Counted from the first letter of the stretch, positions 39,478-49,592 are shown. The stretch: DNA of 64,000 bases from Synechocystis sp. PCC 7338 (GCF_018282115.1 NZ_CP054306.1:2217488-2281487), one strand, 5' to 3'. Translations and numbers: made by a program. The notes: generated by a model from the letters alone, not told the origin.

Positions 39478-40413
39478 TTAACTAAAAGCTAGGATTTGTT
39501 CATCTAAGTCAAAATCTCCTTTTTCTTCCCCCTTACTGGACGGCAGATAATCCAGTTGAAAGCTATTTTTTAGGCCTTCTACTAAATCATAATTGGGATG
39601 CCAATCTAAATGGTGTTGGGCTTTTTGAATATCAGCAAAAAAGTGTTGTTGGCGCAACGGGAAGGCTTTGCGTTTACCAAAGTCAAAATCCTTGGGGTCA
39701 TAGTGGACTAATTTAACTCCCTGGGGGTCAAGGCCCGCCGCACTGGCACAGGCTTGGGCCAAACCATTCATGGTGACGTATCGATCGCCGGAGATGTTAT
39801 AAATTTGTCCGATCGCCGCTGGGGTAACGATAGTTTTGGCCATGGCGATCGCCAAATCTTCCACATGGCCTAGTTGGGTGATGTATTGACCATTGCCGGG
39901 GATGGGAATGGCTCGACCCCGCACTAAACGGTCAAAAAACCAGGATTCGAGGGCATTGTAGTTGTGGGGGCCATAAATATAGGTGGGGCGGATAGCGGTC
40001 CAGGGAATGCCGCTCTGGGCCAGATAACGTTCCGTTTCAAATTTTCCCTTATGACGACTTTGGGGATCCACCGCATCGGTCTCCCGGTGAGGCATTTGGG
40101 AAGAGGCTTGATACACACCGGCGGAACTCATGTAAACAAATTGTTTGACCCGACCATTGTATAAATCCACCAGGGGCTGGGTGTCGCTCAACTCCCGGCC
40201 GTTGTTGTCAAAAATTACGTCAAATTCTTCTTTTTCTAGTTTTTCTCGCAACTGCTCCGGGACCCGGCGATCGCCATGGATTTGGGCCAGGCCATTGACG
40301 GGGTCAGGGCGATTTCCCCGATTAAACAGCACCACTTCATGACCTTGGGCCACCAGCACCCGGCAGAGATGGATACCGATGAAACGGGTTCCCCCCATAA
40401 TTAAAATGCGCAT
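39478..40413 (-). CDS. CSP41-like RNA-binding NAD-dependent epimerase family protein
   Basis: 311 residues with an extended SDR nucleotide motif (MRILIMGGTRFIGIHL) and IRPTYIYGPHNYNALESWFF. The epimerase Tyr of YxxxK is replaced; the aligned stretch is SRHKGKFETE, keeping only the Lys. That fits the CSP41b type, which in chloroplasts and Synechocystis binds and stabilises mRNA or ribosomal RNA rather than acting on sugars. In PCC 6803 the equivalent was annotated as an mRNA-binding protein, as I recall. The gene stands apart from sugar-nucleotide genes. Confidence 0.85.
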   Translation of the reverse strand: MRILIMGGTRFIGIHLCRVLVAQGHEVVLFNRGNRPDPVNGLAQIHGDRRVPEQLREKLEKEEFDVIFDNNGRELSDTQPLVDLYNGRVKQFVYMSSAGVYQASSQMPHRETDAVDPQSRHKGKFETERYLAQSGIPWTAIRPTYIYGPHNYNALESWFFDRLVRGRAIPIPGNGQYITQLGHVEDLAIAMAKTIVTPAAIGQIYNISGDRYVTMNGLAQACASAAGLDPQGVKLVHYDPKDFDFGKRKAFPLRQQHFFADIQKAQHHLDWHPNYDLVEGLKNSFQLDYLPSSKGEEKGDFDLDEQILAFS

Positions 40414-40490
40414 GGTTTACTGTCTCCCTCCAAATGGCAACTGTCCTATTATCCCCTAGGCTGTGCCTCCCCGAAATTGTGGCGTTTTGT

Positions 40491-41639
40491 TTAGGCAGGC
40501 CGGTAAGTTTCTGGCATAGTCAACCCCAATTTGTCGGCCATGGCTTGGCCCTGGGCACTAATTACCACCGGTAGGCGATCGCCATCAAACAGTAGACTGC
40601 CCACTTTTAACCGATGTTGACTGACCTTATAAACATATTCCTCCGAACGGCGATCGATGGTGCCCGCCATAGCTTGGTAGATTTTGCTAACCCAAGGATA
40701 ATTTTGCTCCGTTTGCCACTGTCGTAATAGCTTTAACCCGGCCTCAGTGGTGGGTGCCTGGCCAAGTTCCTGCACTAGAGGATAGGGTAAACTCCCTTGT
40801 ACGGCCTGGGCGGTGAGAATTTCCAAACGGCCATCGGCTAAATGGTGATGGGTGTGGAAAATGCCCCCGGCTAGTTTGATCAATTTGCCGTGGTAACCCA
40901 AGAGCAAGATTTCCTGCACCCCTACCGCCGCCGCTGACACCAAAAGGGAGCCTAACCAATTGGCTGTTTTTACCATTTGGTCTAAGGGTACTCCCCACTG
41001 CCGGGCCAAATCTAAACCGTTTTCCCCCAAGCAAAATACTAAACATTGATGTTGCTGGGCCAAACTAGTCAAATGCCGCTGAAACTCCGCCAATTGATCC
41101 GGAGCACTAAGGGGTTGGGCAATGCCGCTGGTGCCTAACAAAGATAAACCTTCCACCACCCCAAAAGCTGCATTGGATGTGCGGGTAGCTAAGGTTCGGC
41201 CAAGGGGCAAAATTAAGGTAACTGCGAGATTCTGATCTTCATTAATACGGGGTTGCAAATGGTGATGTAACAGCCGTTGGGCATAGCTGTAAATGGCCGC
41301 TTGCCCTTCCCTGTCAAGCTGTTTGCCAATGCCTTCTCCCCCTTGAATAATCAATTTTCCTTCCCCTGGGGTAAACTCCACTTCCGCCCAAACAGGGGTA
41401 TGGCGAGTTAAATCCAAGTTATTCCCTGGTTCACTGCGGCTGATGGCCAAAGCTCTGTGCTGGCCCAGTAAGGCTCCCTGTTCAATGGTGATTTCCGCTG
41501 TTATGGCCGGTTCCAACAGTTCCAACGCCACCACATCTGGACAGTTACCAGTGAGCAAGGTTTCCACAGCGGCGATCGCCGAGGCACAGGCAAATACGGG
41601 CAGAGTATAACCAGATTGGGCGGCAATAGACTGGGGCAA
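40491..41639 (-). CDS. cbiD: Cobalt-precorrin-5B C1-methyltransferase
   Basis: Methylates C1 of cobalt-precorrin-5B in the anaerobic-type cobalamin ring pathway. The 382-residue product begins with the family's open stretch (SGYTLPVFACASAIAAVETL) and has TSNAAFGVVEGLSLLGTSGI and LPLGRTLATRTSN, the CbiD signature. Other cobalamin genes are not neighbours, consistent with dispersed cob genes in cyanobacteria. Synechocystis makes pseudocobalamin for its B12-dependent enzymes. A cobD-like gene lies at 47.4 kb and a B12-binding BchE at the left edge. Confidence 0.92.
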   Translation of the reverse strand: MPQSIAAQSGYTLPVFACASAIAAVETLLTGNCPDVVALELLEPAITAEITIEQGALLGQHRALAISRSEPGNNLDLTRHTPVWAEVEFTPGEGKLIIQGGEGIGKQLDREGQAAIYSYAQRLLHHHLQPRINEDQNLAVTLILPLGRTLATRTSNAAFGVVEGLSLLGTSGIAQPLSAPDQLAEFQRHLTSLAQQHQCLVFCLGENGLDLARQWGVPLDQMVKTANWLGSLLVSAAAVGVQEILLLGYHGKLIKLAGGIFHTHHHLADGRLEILTAQAVQGSLPYPLVQELGQAPTTEAGLKLLRQWQTEQNYPWVSKIYQAMAGTIDRRSEEYVYKVSQHRLKVGSLLFDGDRLPVVISAQGQAMADKLGLTMPETYRPA

Positions 41640-41698
41640 ATTTTCTCACTGCTAATTAACTACAAGAAAAATAGGGCGATCGCCATGGAGCAATAGAC

Positions 41699-42568
41699 TT
41701 AGTTAGGGTGAGCCGCAAACTCAATTTGTTGCCCATTGTTGGTCATATCTAAAAATTGTTCTAGATTTTGGCAACGACCTTCTTCCATGTAACGACGAAA
41801 AACTTTATTCAAAGCTAAATTTTCACTAAATTCTTGGTGGGCCGCCTGACGAATTGTGTTGGTTAAAGTCAAATCACCTTCGTCTAGCAAGGACAAAATA
41901 GTTAGATAAGCCTTTTCCGCCGTCTCAAAGGCATTGGCAGATTGGGTAATGGAATTGTCCCGTTTGTAGTAACGATAGAGAGGGTCGGGATGAATCGCTA
42001 CTTTTTCTGTGCGACTCAATAGCTCTAAATTAAAAAGTACATCCGCCGCAAAGGGCACTTTCGTCCAACCATCTCCCAACAATTGCCGTTGAAAAACTGG
42101 AAAAAACGGAATGCGGGGACTAAGAATATCCGCCGCCGTGGCAAAGCTCAGTGCTTGCCGTTGGGGAAAGGGTTGCTTATACAACACCAATTCACTGTTA
42201 TAAACCCCAGTGTTATCGATCGCCACGCCATATTTTTCCGCTAGGGGGACTAACTTTTCCAGGCGATCGGGGGCAAAGGCATCGTCCGCATCTAAGTTGG
42301 CCAGAATGTCCCCATCACAGATACTCACCGCCGTATTTCTGGCGATCGCCTCCCCACTGCCAATGCCCCCGGTAAAAATTTGCTTCAGTCTGGGGTCATT
42401 GATGCCCTGTTCCGCCAACAGTTGCAGGTAATCTACTTGGTCATCCACACCGATCGCCACCTGCCAATGGTCATAGGTCTGGGCCAACACACTGCGGAGA
42501 GTAAAAGCAATGGTGTTTTCAGCCCGATAGGCGGGGATAATGATGCTTACAAGGGGCTGATTAACCAT
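41699..42568 (-). CDS. GT2 family glycosyltransferase
   Basis: About 289 residues from the ATG at 42568 (an ATG at 42619 is in frame). GT-A fold features are present: VSIIIPAYRAENTIAFTLRS at the N-terminus, then the metal-binding LANLDADDAFAPDRL (DxD). The remaining part carries the GT2 acceptor loop. No membrane segment at the C-terminus, so it is a soluble or peripheral enzyme. Nearby genes (cbiD, recQ) do not indicate the acceptor. Confidence 0.82.
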   Translation of the reverse strand: MVNQPLVSIIIPAYRAENTIAFTLRSVLAQTYDHWQVAIGVDDQVDYLQLLAEQGINDPRLKQIFTGGIGSGEAIARNTAVSICDGDILANLDADDAFAPDRLEKLVPLAEKYGVAIDNTGVYNSELVLYKQPFPQRQALSFATAADILSPRIPFFPVFQRQLLGDGWTKVPFAADVLFNLELLSRTEKVAIHPDPLYRYYKRDNSITQSANAFETAEKAYLTILSLLDEGDLTLTNTIRQAAHQEFSENLALNKVFRRYMEEGRCQNLEQFLDMTNNGQQIEFAAHPN

Positions 42569-42721
42569 GGTGAAAAAAGAATAAATACCCCAATTTAAGG
42601 CTGTTTGCAAAGAATACAAAGGTGTTAGTGGTCAGTAAAGTAAGACCACATTCGCCTCATATTACCGGAATCAGTATTGAATTTTATATCCAAATCATTA
42701 ACCCCGGTGACACACCATCCC

Positions 42722-44182
42722 CTAGACTCCTGAAAATCGCCGACGTTTAGCCAAACAATTGTCGCAGGTGCCACAGGGTTTTCTGGCTTCTAAAGAGTCG
42801 GCTCCAAAAGTGGCCAAAATGGTTTGCCAACGACAGCGGGGAGTCGTCAGGTATTGGGTCATTAGGCGGTACTGATTTTTCAATTCCTCTAGGGTATTAG
42901 TTTGATTATTGTCAGTGGCAATGCGGTAGTTAAACGGATCTAACCACTCTAAATGACCCCGACGATGGAGCCACGCCAGAGCCATTTCCAAATCAGGAAA
43001 ATGGGATTTCAATTCCCTTAAGTTACCCTGGGGCGGAATTTGTTTACTCAAGACCTCGGCTCGTTGTAGATATTTGCTGGCTTGACTCAAAAAATATTGG
43101 CGCAATTGGCGATCGCCAGAATCCAACCAACCAGTGGGTTCACTAATTAAAGTCAGACATTCTGACGGTTGCAAATCCCGTCCGGCCCGCCCTACTTCCT
43201 GGAGATAATCCATCAACATCAAGGGGGCTTGGTAGTGCAATACCCAACGGGTATCAGGTTTGTCGATGCCGAGACCAAAGGCGTTTGTACAAACCACCGA
43301 AGAGATTTTGCCCGTTAACCATTTTTGCTCCAACTGTCGCCGTTGGTGAGCCCCCAATCCGCCGTGGTAAGCTTCGCTGTCAAAGCCCCGTTCCTGTAAC
43401 CATTGGGCTAAGTTAATGGCCATGGTGCGGGTGCGGACATAGACTAAACCAGTTTCTTGCAAATGCTTGAGCAAAAAACGCCGCAGTTGTTGCCGTCGAC
43501 AATATTCACTCAGCACCGTTTTGACTTTCAGTTGCAGTTGGGGACGATGGGGGCTGACCTGAAAACATTCCGGCGATCGTAGATTTAATCCCGCTATGAT
43601 CAAATCCTGTTGTTGGCGATCGGCTGTGGCAGTGAAGGCGGCCAGGGGAATCTGGCCCTTGTCTCGGCCTAATCCCCGACGCAGGGCTCCTAAACGACGG
43701 TAGGCAGGACGAAAACTATCTCCCCACTGCACTAAACAATGGGCTTCGTCGAGCATTAAACCTTGCAACTTAATCTGAGGTTGGCGGAGCAAATTCCAGA
43801 CTGGCTCGCTCAGTAATGTTTCTGGGGAAAGGTAGAGAAGTTTTAATTGTTGTTGGCCTAACTGATGCAATACTTGTTTTTTCTCTGGACGACTCAGTTG
43901 GCTATGGAGACAGGCGGCGGGCAGATTTTGCCTTCGTAAACTTTGCACCTGGTCTTCCATTAGGGCCACCAAAGGCGAAATCACCAAAGTTAACCCCTTC
44001 CCCAGCAATGCCGGCAGTTGAAAACAAATGGACTTTCCGCCTCCGGTGGGCAGTACCACCAGACAATCCCGCCTGGCCAATAAACAATCAATTACTTCCC
44101 CTTGCGGATAACGAAAGTGGTCATAGCCCCAAATTCGACGGAGGGCATCTTCCAACGATTGGCGATCGGCCATGGCAGACAA
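42722..44182 (-). CDS. recQ: RecQ-family ATP-dependent DNA helicase
   Basis: 486 residues. Helicase motifs: Walker A in VLPTGGGKSICFQLPALL, DEAH in MLDEAHCLVQWGDSFRP, SAT-like TATADRQ, and motif VI QEVGRAGRDLQPSE. A zinc-binding region ends the protein (CRWQT...CGTCDNCLAK). The HRDC domain at the C-terminus of E. coli RecQ is missing, so this is a short RecQ. The DEAHCLVQWG differs slightly from the usual DEAHCISQWGHDFRP. It is 89 bp behind the GH57 gene on the same strand. Confidence 0.9.
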   Translation of the reverse strand: MSAMADRQSLEDALRRIWGYDHFRYPQGEVIDCLLARRDCLVVLPTGGGKSICFQLPALLGKGLTLVISPLVALMEDQVQSLRRQNLPAACLHSQLSRPEKKQVLHQLGQQQLKLLYLSPETLLSEPVWNLLRQPQIKLQGLMLDEAHCLVQWGDSFRPAYRRLGALRRGLGRDKGQIPLAAFTATADRQQQDLIIAGLNLRSPECFQVSPHRPQLQLKVKTVLSEYCRRQQLRRFLLKHLQETGLVYVRTRTMAINLAQWLQERGFDSEAYHGGLGAHQRRQLEQKWLTGKISSVVCTNAFGLGIDKPDTRWVLHYQAPLMLMDYLQEVGRAGRDLQPSECLTLISEPTGWLDSGDRQLRQYFLSQASKYLQRAEVLSKQIPPQGNLRELKSHFPDLEMALAWLHRRGHLEWLDPFNYRIATDNNQTNTLEELKNQYRLMTQYLTTPRCRWQTILATFGADSLEARKPCGTCDNCLAKRRRFSGV

Positions 44183-44271
44183 TGGGATTGATGATTTACT
44201 GGGAGATTGGAAAGTTGGTCAAATTTTACCTAACTCTGCCCAATCTTATTGTCCTCAGTAAACCCGAAGAA

Positions 44272-45741
44272 TTAAGCTAAAGCTTCTTCTCCCCGACGGT
44301 ACAATTCCCGAGCGTAATCCGTCCAGGTGCCTTGGCCCCAATAGCGGAAGCAACTGGTTTCCACTAACAATAAGTACAGTAGGGCATTTTGATAATCTTG
44401 CTGTTGGGTAACGCTGGGACCTTCCGCCACTAAGCGGTCAAATTTTTGGTGGAACTTGGCACTAAGCTGATTCATTGGTTCGAGCACATTTTCATAGCCC
44501 TGCACCCAACTGAGATCATTAGTCCAGGAGGCCCCATCCATGGTGAATTGATGGTCGGTGGCCTTCAAATCGGCGATCGCCGCTTCCACCAGTTCATGGC
44601 TGGGGGATTCGGGGTTAACCCGTTGCCAAATTTTGTGTTGCTGAATGGCTTGGATGGCGGGGAATTCGGACTCCTGCACCCCGGCCGCTTCCAACAGTTC
44701 CAAATATTCCGTACCATTAATGGCCACTGTGCCGGACTTGCCCCCGTTTTCTGCCATTTTGCGGGTGGCTTGTTCGTAGGCAGGGGGAAATTCGTTCATC
44801 ATTACACCGCCATTTTCTCCGTCTGCGATCTGGGTCACACAAGCAGGAATTTGATGGCTACCCACGGGTTGTTTGCCTCGGCCTAAAGCCTCGTAATAGG
44901 GCTGCATTTGGGCCACCAATTTGGTGTCAGACCCCTGGGTTTTAATTAGGGCCACAATGCTGACCTCGTCTCCTTTGGAATTACGGGCCACCAAGCGATT
45001 AGGAATATATTTTTGATCACCGGAAAGCCCACTGCCATCGAGGTTTTCCACGGAATGTTCCTGCACCATTAACCAACGGTAACCACATTCTTTCAGGGCT
45101 TTAACGTATTCAAACAAGGTGTCGGGATGGTTGGGTAAATGCATTTCCGGTGGGGAAAAACCCTTTACCCTTTGTAGAGCTTCGACACCAAAAATGTCAG
45201 CAAAATGCTGTTGCCAAGCCAATATGTGTAATTTCAAATCTGGGATGGGGGTGGAAGGGACCACCGCATGGCTCCACATGGTGCCTAGCCATTCCACGTA
45301 GGGCTGATATTGGGCATCACAGGCCAACCGTTTGAGGTCATCCAAAATATCGTGGCGCCCCATTTGCTGAAACGCCCAGAGCAGGTTGCCAGAGTAGTCC
45401 AACATGATGCGGGGATTGGCACCTTCCGCCACGAGCCGGGGAATAATTTCACCTAAGCGACGGTAGCACCAGGCAAAGGGATCGGCGTTATGGTTATCCC
45501 CTTCCCCAGGATGTTCAAACATGTACTGCAGGTTAGAAATCAACGCTCCGTCTTGCCCGGCTGGGATGGTGGGTTGGTGCATATGCAAAGCACAGGCACA
45601 GGCAGACTGCAAATCTTCTAGGCGTAAATTTGTTTGGTGCAAAAACACTGGCTTATTGTCATTCACCACCGCTAAGATTTCTGCCTCTTGGCCAGCAATG
45701 GGGGGCAGGTCTAATTTTGTCCGTTCGACGATCGATACCAT
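44272..45741 (-). CDS. Glycoside hydrolase family 57-like protein
   Basis: 489 residues with the GH57 layout. The opening has ACALHMHQP (the first conserved His motif), then RIMLDYSGNLLWAFQ. The candidate catalytic nucleophile Glu is in KGFSPPEMHLPNHPDT, and a downstream Asp region follows. GH57 members act on alpha-1,4/1,6 glucans, including branching enzymes and amylopullulanases, and phototrophs use them on glycogen. This variant has the N-terminal 40 residues extended relative to the core. The precise activity cannot be read from sequence. Confidence 0.75.
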   Translation of the reverse strand: MVSIVERTKLDLPPIAGQEAEILAVVNDNKPVFLHQTNLRLEDLQSACACALHMHQPTIPAGQDGALISNLQYMFEHPGEGDNHNADPFAWCYRRLGEIIPRLVAEGANPRIMLDYSGNLLWAFQQMGRHDILDDLKRLACDAQYQPYVEWLGTMWSHAVVPSTPIPDLKLHILAWQQHFADIFGVEALQRVKGFSPPEMHLPNHPDTLFEYVKALKECGYRWLMVQEHSVENLDGSGLSGDQKYIPNRLVARNSKGDEVSIVALIKTQGSDTKLVAQMQPYYEALGRGKQPVGSHQIPACVTQIADGENGGVMMNEFPPAYEQATRKMAENGGKSGTVAINGTEYLELLEAAGVQESEFPAIQAIQQHKIWQRVNPESPSHELVEAAIADLKATDHQFTMDGASWTNDLSWVQGYENVLEPMNQLSAKFHQKFDRLVAEGPSVTQQQDYQNALLYLLLVETSCFRYWGQGTWTDYARELYRRGEEALA

Positions 45742-45912
45742 CCGCAGTTTCTCCTAGGGTGAGTAGATTAATGATTGTTAAGATTCAAGGTTTTTGATTG
45801 ACTCAAATCTATGGCAATCCAAGGTTAATGCTAGCATTGGGGCGGTTTCAGCATTAATTACAATTGCCTTTACTAAGTCAACAAACGTTGAACTTCATCA
45901 CCGCTAAATGTT

Positions 45913-46764
45913 ATGCCTGAGCAAGAATACTTAATCAAAACCATGGATCGATCCGAGGTGGCCTTAGCGGTAGATTGGGCGGCCGCAGAAGGCTGGAATC
46001 CCGGTCACCAGGATGCCGACTGTTTTTATCAAGGCGATCGCCGGGGATTTTTACTAGGTTTATTGGCGGGGGAACCCATTGCGACCATTTCGGCGGTTAA
46101 ATACAACGAGGAATTTGGTTTTTTAGGCTTTTACATCGTCAAACCGGAGTATCGAGGTCAGGGCTACGGTTGGCAAATTTGGCAAAGGGCTTTAGCTCAT
46201 TTAAACGGTTGTAATATTGGCCTGGACGGAGTGCTGGCCCAGCAGGCAAATTATCAAAAATCCGGCTTTAATCTGGCTTACCGTAATATTCGTTACCAGG
46301 GCCTGGCTGGCGGCCAATCTCCCCCATCCTCCCATCTAGTGTCTTTGAATGCCATTGCCTGGGAAGATGTGTTGGCCTATGACCGTCAATGTTTTCCTGC
46401 TCCCAGGGAAGAATTTCTAAGAATGTGGTGTCATCAGCCGGGGCACCAGGCGATCGCCTATCAAGAAAATGGGATTTTGTGGGGTTATGGCGTTCTACGC
46501 CCCTGCCAGGTGGGGTACAAAATTGGCCCCCTGTTTGCTGATACTCCAGAGGTGGCCGAAGCGCTCTTTTTAGCTCTAAAAGCAATTCCTGCAGCGGAAA
46601 ATACCATTTACCTCGATGTGCCGGAACCCAACCAAGCGTCGAGCGCCTTAGCGGAGAAATATGGTTTGCAGATAGTTTTTGAAACTGCTCGAATGTACAC
46701 CGGGCAAGCTCCCCCCATCGCCCTAGACAAAATTTACGGAGTCACATCCTTCGAGTTAGGCTAA
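45913..46764 (+). CDS. GNAT-family N-acetyltransferase with C-terminal extra domain
   Basis: 283 residues. The N-terminal GNAT fold has the acetyl-CoA loop as IVKPEYRGQGYGWQIWQRAL (Q/RxxGxG/A). A second domain from about residue 140 (the DUF1248-like part) follows, as in YitH-type acetyltransferases, ending with QASSALAEKYGLQIVFETARM. Substrate unknown. Divergent from the GH57 gene over a 171-bp spacer. Confidence 0.8.
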   Translation: MPEQEYLIKTMDRSEVALAVDWAAAEGWNPGHQDADCFYQGDRRGFLLGLLAGEPIATISAVKYNEEFGFLGFYIVKPEYRGQGYGWQIWQRALAHLNGCNIGLDGVLAQQANYQKSGFNLAYRNIRYQGLAGGQSPPSSHLVSLNAIAWEDVLAYDRQCFPAPREEFLRMWCHQPGHQAIAYQENGILWGYGVLRPCQVGYKIGPLFADTPEVAEALFLALKAIPAAENTIYLDVPEPNQASSALAEKYGLQIVFETARMYTGQAPPIALDKIYGVTSFELG

Positions 46765-47062
46765 CTTCTAATTCCGGGTAATCCGGGTAAACTGAGCGCA
46801 GTAAAACCCAAATTTTCGTAAAGGATTGTGACAAAATCCCCAAAAACTGCAAAAATTCGTGGGGAAAAGTGATCCTACTTCCACACTTTGTGCATAGAAT
46901 AAGGCAGTGAAACAGCCGGTATGCGGGGATTTCAGGGATTTTTAATGCCAAATTTCTGTGTAGATCCGGGCTGTGGATCCTCCCGATGACCCTGTTATGG
47001 GGAGAAAATGCCTAAAAAATGAGTCTATTCCAACAAACTCACTCTCAAGGAGATTTTTTCAG

Positions 47063-47365
47063 ATGAATAAAGGCGAATTAGTCCATGCGGTCACGGACAA
47101 AGCGAAAGAACAACTGGGGGAAAGCATCACGAAAAAGGAGGTAGATGCGGTAATTTCAGCCGCCATTGATTGCATCATGGAGGTGGTGGCCGAAGGGGAA
47201 AAAGTGACCCTAGTGGGCTTTGGTTCCTTTGAAGCCAGGGAACGCAAGGAAAGGGAGGGCCGCAACCCCAAAACCGGGGATAAAATGCTCATTCCAGCCA
47301 CTAAGGTGCCGGCTTTCTCTGCAGGCAAAATGTTCAAAGATAAAGTTGCTCCTGATAAAAAATAA
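47063..47365 (+). CDS. hup: DNA-binding protein HU
   Basis: 100-residue histone-like protein that bends DNA as a dimer. The signature GFGSFEARERKEREGRNP is at about residues 53-70 and the start region MNKGELVHAVTDKAKEQLG matches. The AAGGAG at 47046-47051 is a strong ribosome site, so the ATG at 47063 is right; the frame upstream to 46973 is not part of it. A leader of unknown length precedes it in the 298-bp gap from 46765. It is 13 bp before the cobD-like gene, which is likely to be co-transcribed. Confidence 0.97.
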   Translation: MNKGELVHAVTDKAKEQLGESITKKEVDAVISAAIDCIMEVVAEGEKVTLVGFGSFEARERKEREGRNPKTGDKMLIPATKVPAFSAGKMFKDKVAPDKK

Positions 47366-47378
47366 TTGCCACTGACCT

Positions 47379-48482
47379 TTGTTTGAGCGACCCCACCACG
47401 GTGGTAATTTGGGTTGGGCAGCGGAGATGGCAGGCTGTCCAGCTTTTTCTTTATTAGATTTTTCCGCCAGTATTAATCCTTTGGGCCCTCCCGCCGCCGT
47501 CCTGGCCGCCATCGAGTCAACGTTGCCGGCCCTGCACCACTATCCCAATCCCGAATATCTTCGTCTCCGTCAGGCGATCGCCGCTTACCACCATTTACCA
47601 GTGGATTGGGTTTTACCGGGCAACGGTTCGGCGGAATTATTAACTTTAGCGGGGCGCACCTTTGCTAACTTGGACTGCACCTATGTGGTGGGGCCAGCCT
47701 TTGGGGACTACGGCCGTAGTTGGCGGGGGGCCGGAGCCAAGCTACAAACTATACCCTGGGAAGTGGACCAACCCTGGCCTTGGCAAAAATTGCAATCACC
47801 GTCTGAAACCACTAATGCCATTGCCACCCAGCCCTCAAAACGAGGCTTAATTCTCAATAATCCCCATAATCCTTCCGGCACTCTACTAGCTCGGGAAGAA
47901 ATTCTCACTCTCCTGCCCCACTATCAATGGGTGTTATTGGACGAGGCTTTTATGGATTTTCTGCCCCCAGAGCAAGAGCAAAGTTTAGTACCCCACCTGG
48001 AGGCACATCCTAATTTAATTATTCTCCGCTCTCTGACAAAGTTTTACCGTTTGCCCGGATTGCGCCTGGGTTATGCCCTGGCCCATCCAGATCTTTTGAC
48101 CCAATGGCAAGCTTGGCGAGATCCCTGGCCAGTTAATGTTTTGGCCGAAGCGGCGGCGATCACCTGTTTGGAAGCGGCGGAATTCCGTCAACAGGTGTGG
48201 CAATGGTTACCCCCTGTCCGTGCCGCATTGCAGAAAGATTTAGCTAGTTTGCCAGAATTGTTCCCCGTAGCAAGTCAAGCCAATTTTCTGCTTGTAAAAA
48301 CCGCTATTCCCGCTCCGGAACTTCAGCTAGAACTATTAATTAAATTCCAAATTTTAATTCGAGATTGCCTTAGTTTTCCGGAATTGGGCCAGGATTTTTT
48401 TCGGGTCGCAGTGCGGACTATGGCGGATAACCAAAAATTAACCCAAGCCCTAGCTAGCATTATGGCCACAGCCAAATCTTGA
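47379..48482 (+). CDS. cobD: CobD-like L-threonine-O-3-phosphate decarboxylase (often mis-annotated hisC)
   Basis: PLP enzyme of fold type I, 367 residues. Its opening HHGGNLGWAAEMAG and LDFSASINPLGPP is the CobC/CobD hallmark, not that of HisC. It also has WVLPGNGSAELL, NNPHNPSGTLL and the PLP-lysine stretch SLTKFYRLPGLRLGY. CobD makes the aminopropanol phosphate linker of cobalamin. The start appears to be a TTG at 47379, which keeps the HGG motif; a Met at 47427 would delete it. A separate, genuine HisC is at 60485. It follows HU by 13 bp. Confidence 0.85.
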   Translation: MFERPHHGGNLGWAAEMAGCPAFSLLDFSASINPLGPPAAVLAAIESTLPALHHYPNPEYLRLRQAIAAYHHLPVDWVLPGNGSAELLTLAGRTFANLDCTYVVGPAFGDYGRSWRGAGAKLQTIPWEVDQPWPWQKLQSPSETTNAIATQPSKRGLILNNPHNPSGTLLAREEILTLLPHYQWVLLDEAFMDFLPPEQEQSLVPHLEAHPNLIILRSLTKFYRLPGLRLGYALAHPDLLTQWQAWRDPWPVNVLAEAAAITCLEAAEFRQQVWQWLPPVRAALQKDLASLPELFPVASQANFLLVKTAIPAPELQLELLIKFQILIRDCLSFPELGQDFFRVAVRTMADNQKLTQALASIMATAKS

Positions 48483-48627
48483 TTGGTTATGGTCATAGTT
48501 TTATTAGTTTAAATTCTTCCTATTCTTTTGTTTTATTGGAACAAAAAAAAGTAGATTTACTTCTCCAATCTAGCCAGCAAATTACCCTATACTACTAACT
48601 TCATATTAATACTCTCCTTTTGCTGCC

Positions 48628-49506
48628 ATGGAGTCCAATTTTTTAACAAACATTTTTTTACCCCTAGCCCTTTTTTTAATTATGTTTGGCATGGGGCTTG
48701 GTCTTAACATTAATGACTTCAATCGCATTTGGCTAGAACCCAAAGCAGTTGTAATTGGTTTAATTGCCCAATTACTAATGCTGCCCATGGTGGGATTCGG
48801 GTTAGCATCTTTATTTTCTTTGTCCCCAGAGTTAGCAGTGGGTGTGATGATTTTAGCCGCTTGTCCCGGTGGATCCACTTCCAATATCATTACCTATTTG
48901 CTCAAAGGCAATGTTGCTCTTTCCATTACCCTAACCGCCATCAGTAGTTTAATTACCATCATCACTATTCCCCTAGTGATTAACCTGGCTGCTAACTATT
49001 TTATGGGGGAACAATTTGCCCTCCAACTTCCTTTTTTCCAAACCGTTTTACAAATTGCCGCAATTACCATTATTCCCGTTAGCTTAGGCATGGCTTGTCA
49101 CCACTTTTTACCCAAGTTGACCATGGTATTGGAGAAAAATGTCAAATGGCTTTCCCTCTTTTTTCTTGGGATTATTATCGTCGCTATTTTGGTCAAAGAA
49201 AGAGCAAATTTGGCAGACTTTTTCCTCCAGGTGGGGGGAGTAACCATAACGCTCAATCTCCTCACCATGATCCTGGGCTATGGCATTGCCCTCTTAGCGG
49301 GACTGGGCCTTGCGGAAAGAAAGTCCATCACCGTTGAAGTGGGTATCCAAAATGGTACTTTGGCGATCGCCATTGCCACAACCCTTTTAAATGCTCCGAT
49401 TATGGCCATTCCTGCGGCAATTTATTCCGTGGTCATGTTCCTGAATAGTGCTATTTTTGCTGGTTTGCTGAAAGCGAAAATATTTAGTGGGCTTAAATCT
49501 GCATAA
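48628..49506 (+). CDS. BASS-family sodium-dependent transporter
   Basis: 292 residues and about nine hydrophobic helices, of the bile acid:sodium symporter fold. Motifs: FGMGLGLNINDFNRIW, then the sodium-site stretch AACPGGSTSNIITYLLKGN and EVGIQNGTLAIAIATTLLN. Cyanobacterial members carry bicarbonate (SbtA is a different family) or organic acids such as pyruvate; the substrate here cannot be assigned. No adjacent regulatory gene. Confidence 0.85.
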   Translation: MESNFLTNIFLPLALFLIMFGMGLGLNINDFNRIWLEPKAVVIGLIAQLLMLPMVGFGLASLFSLSPELAVGVMILAACPGGSTSNIITYLLKGNVALSITLTAISSLITIITIPLVINLAANYFMGEQFALQLPFFQTVLQIAAITIIPVSLGMACHHFLPKLTMVLEKNVKWLSLFFLGIIIVAILVKERANLADFFLQVGGVTITLNLLTMILGYGIALLAGLGLAERKSITVEVGIQNGTLAIAIATTLLNAPIMAIPAAIYSVVMFLNSAIFAGLLKAKIFSGLKSA

Positions 49507-49592
49507 AGATTTTATCAGTGACAAATGAACGATCAAAGTTTTTTTATAAGAAAGTCCATTTTAGCTGTGCATGGTAAGCATCTAATCTACTC

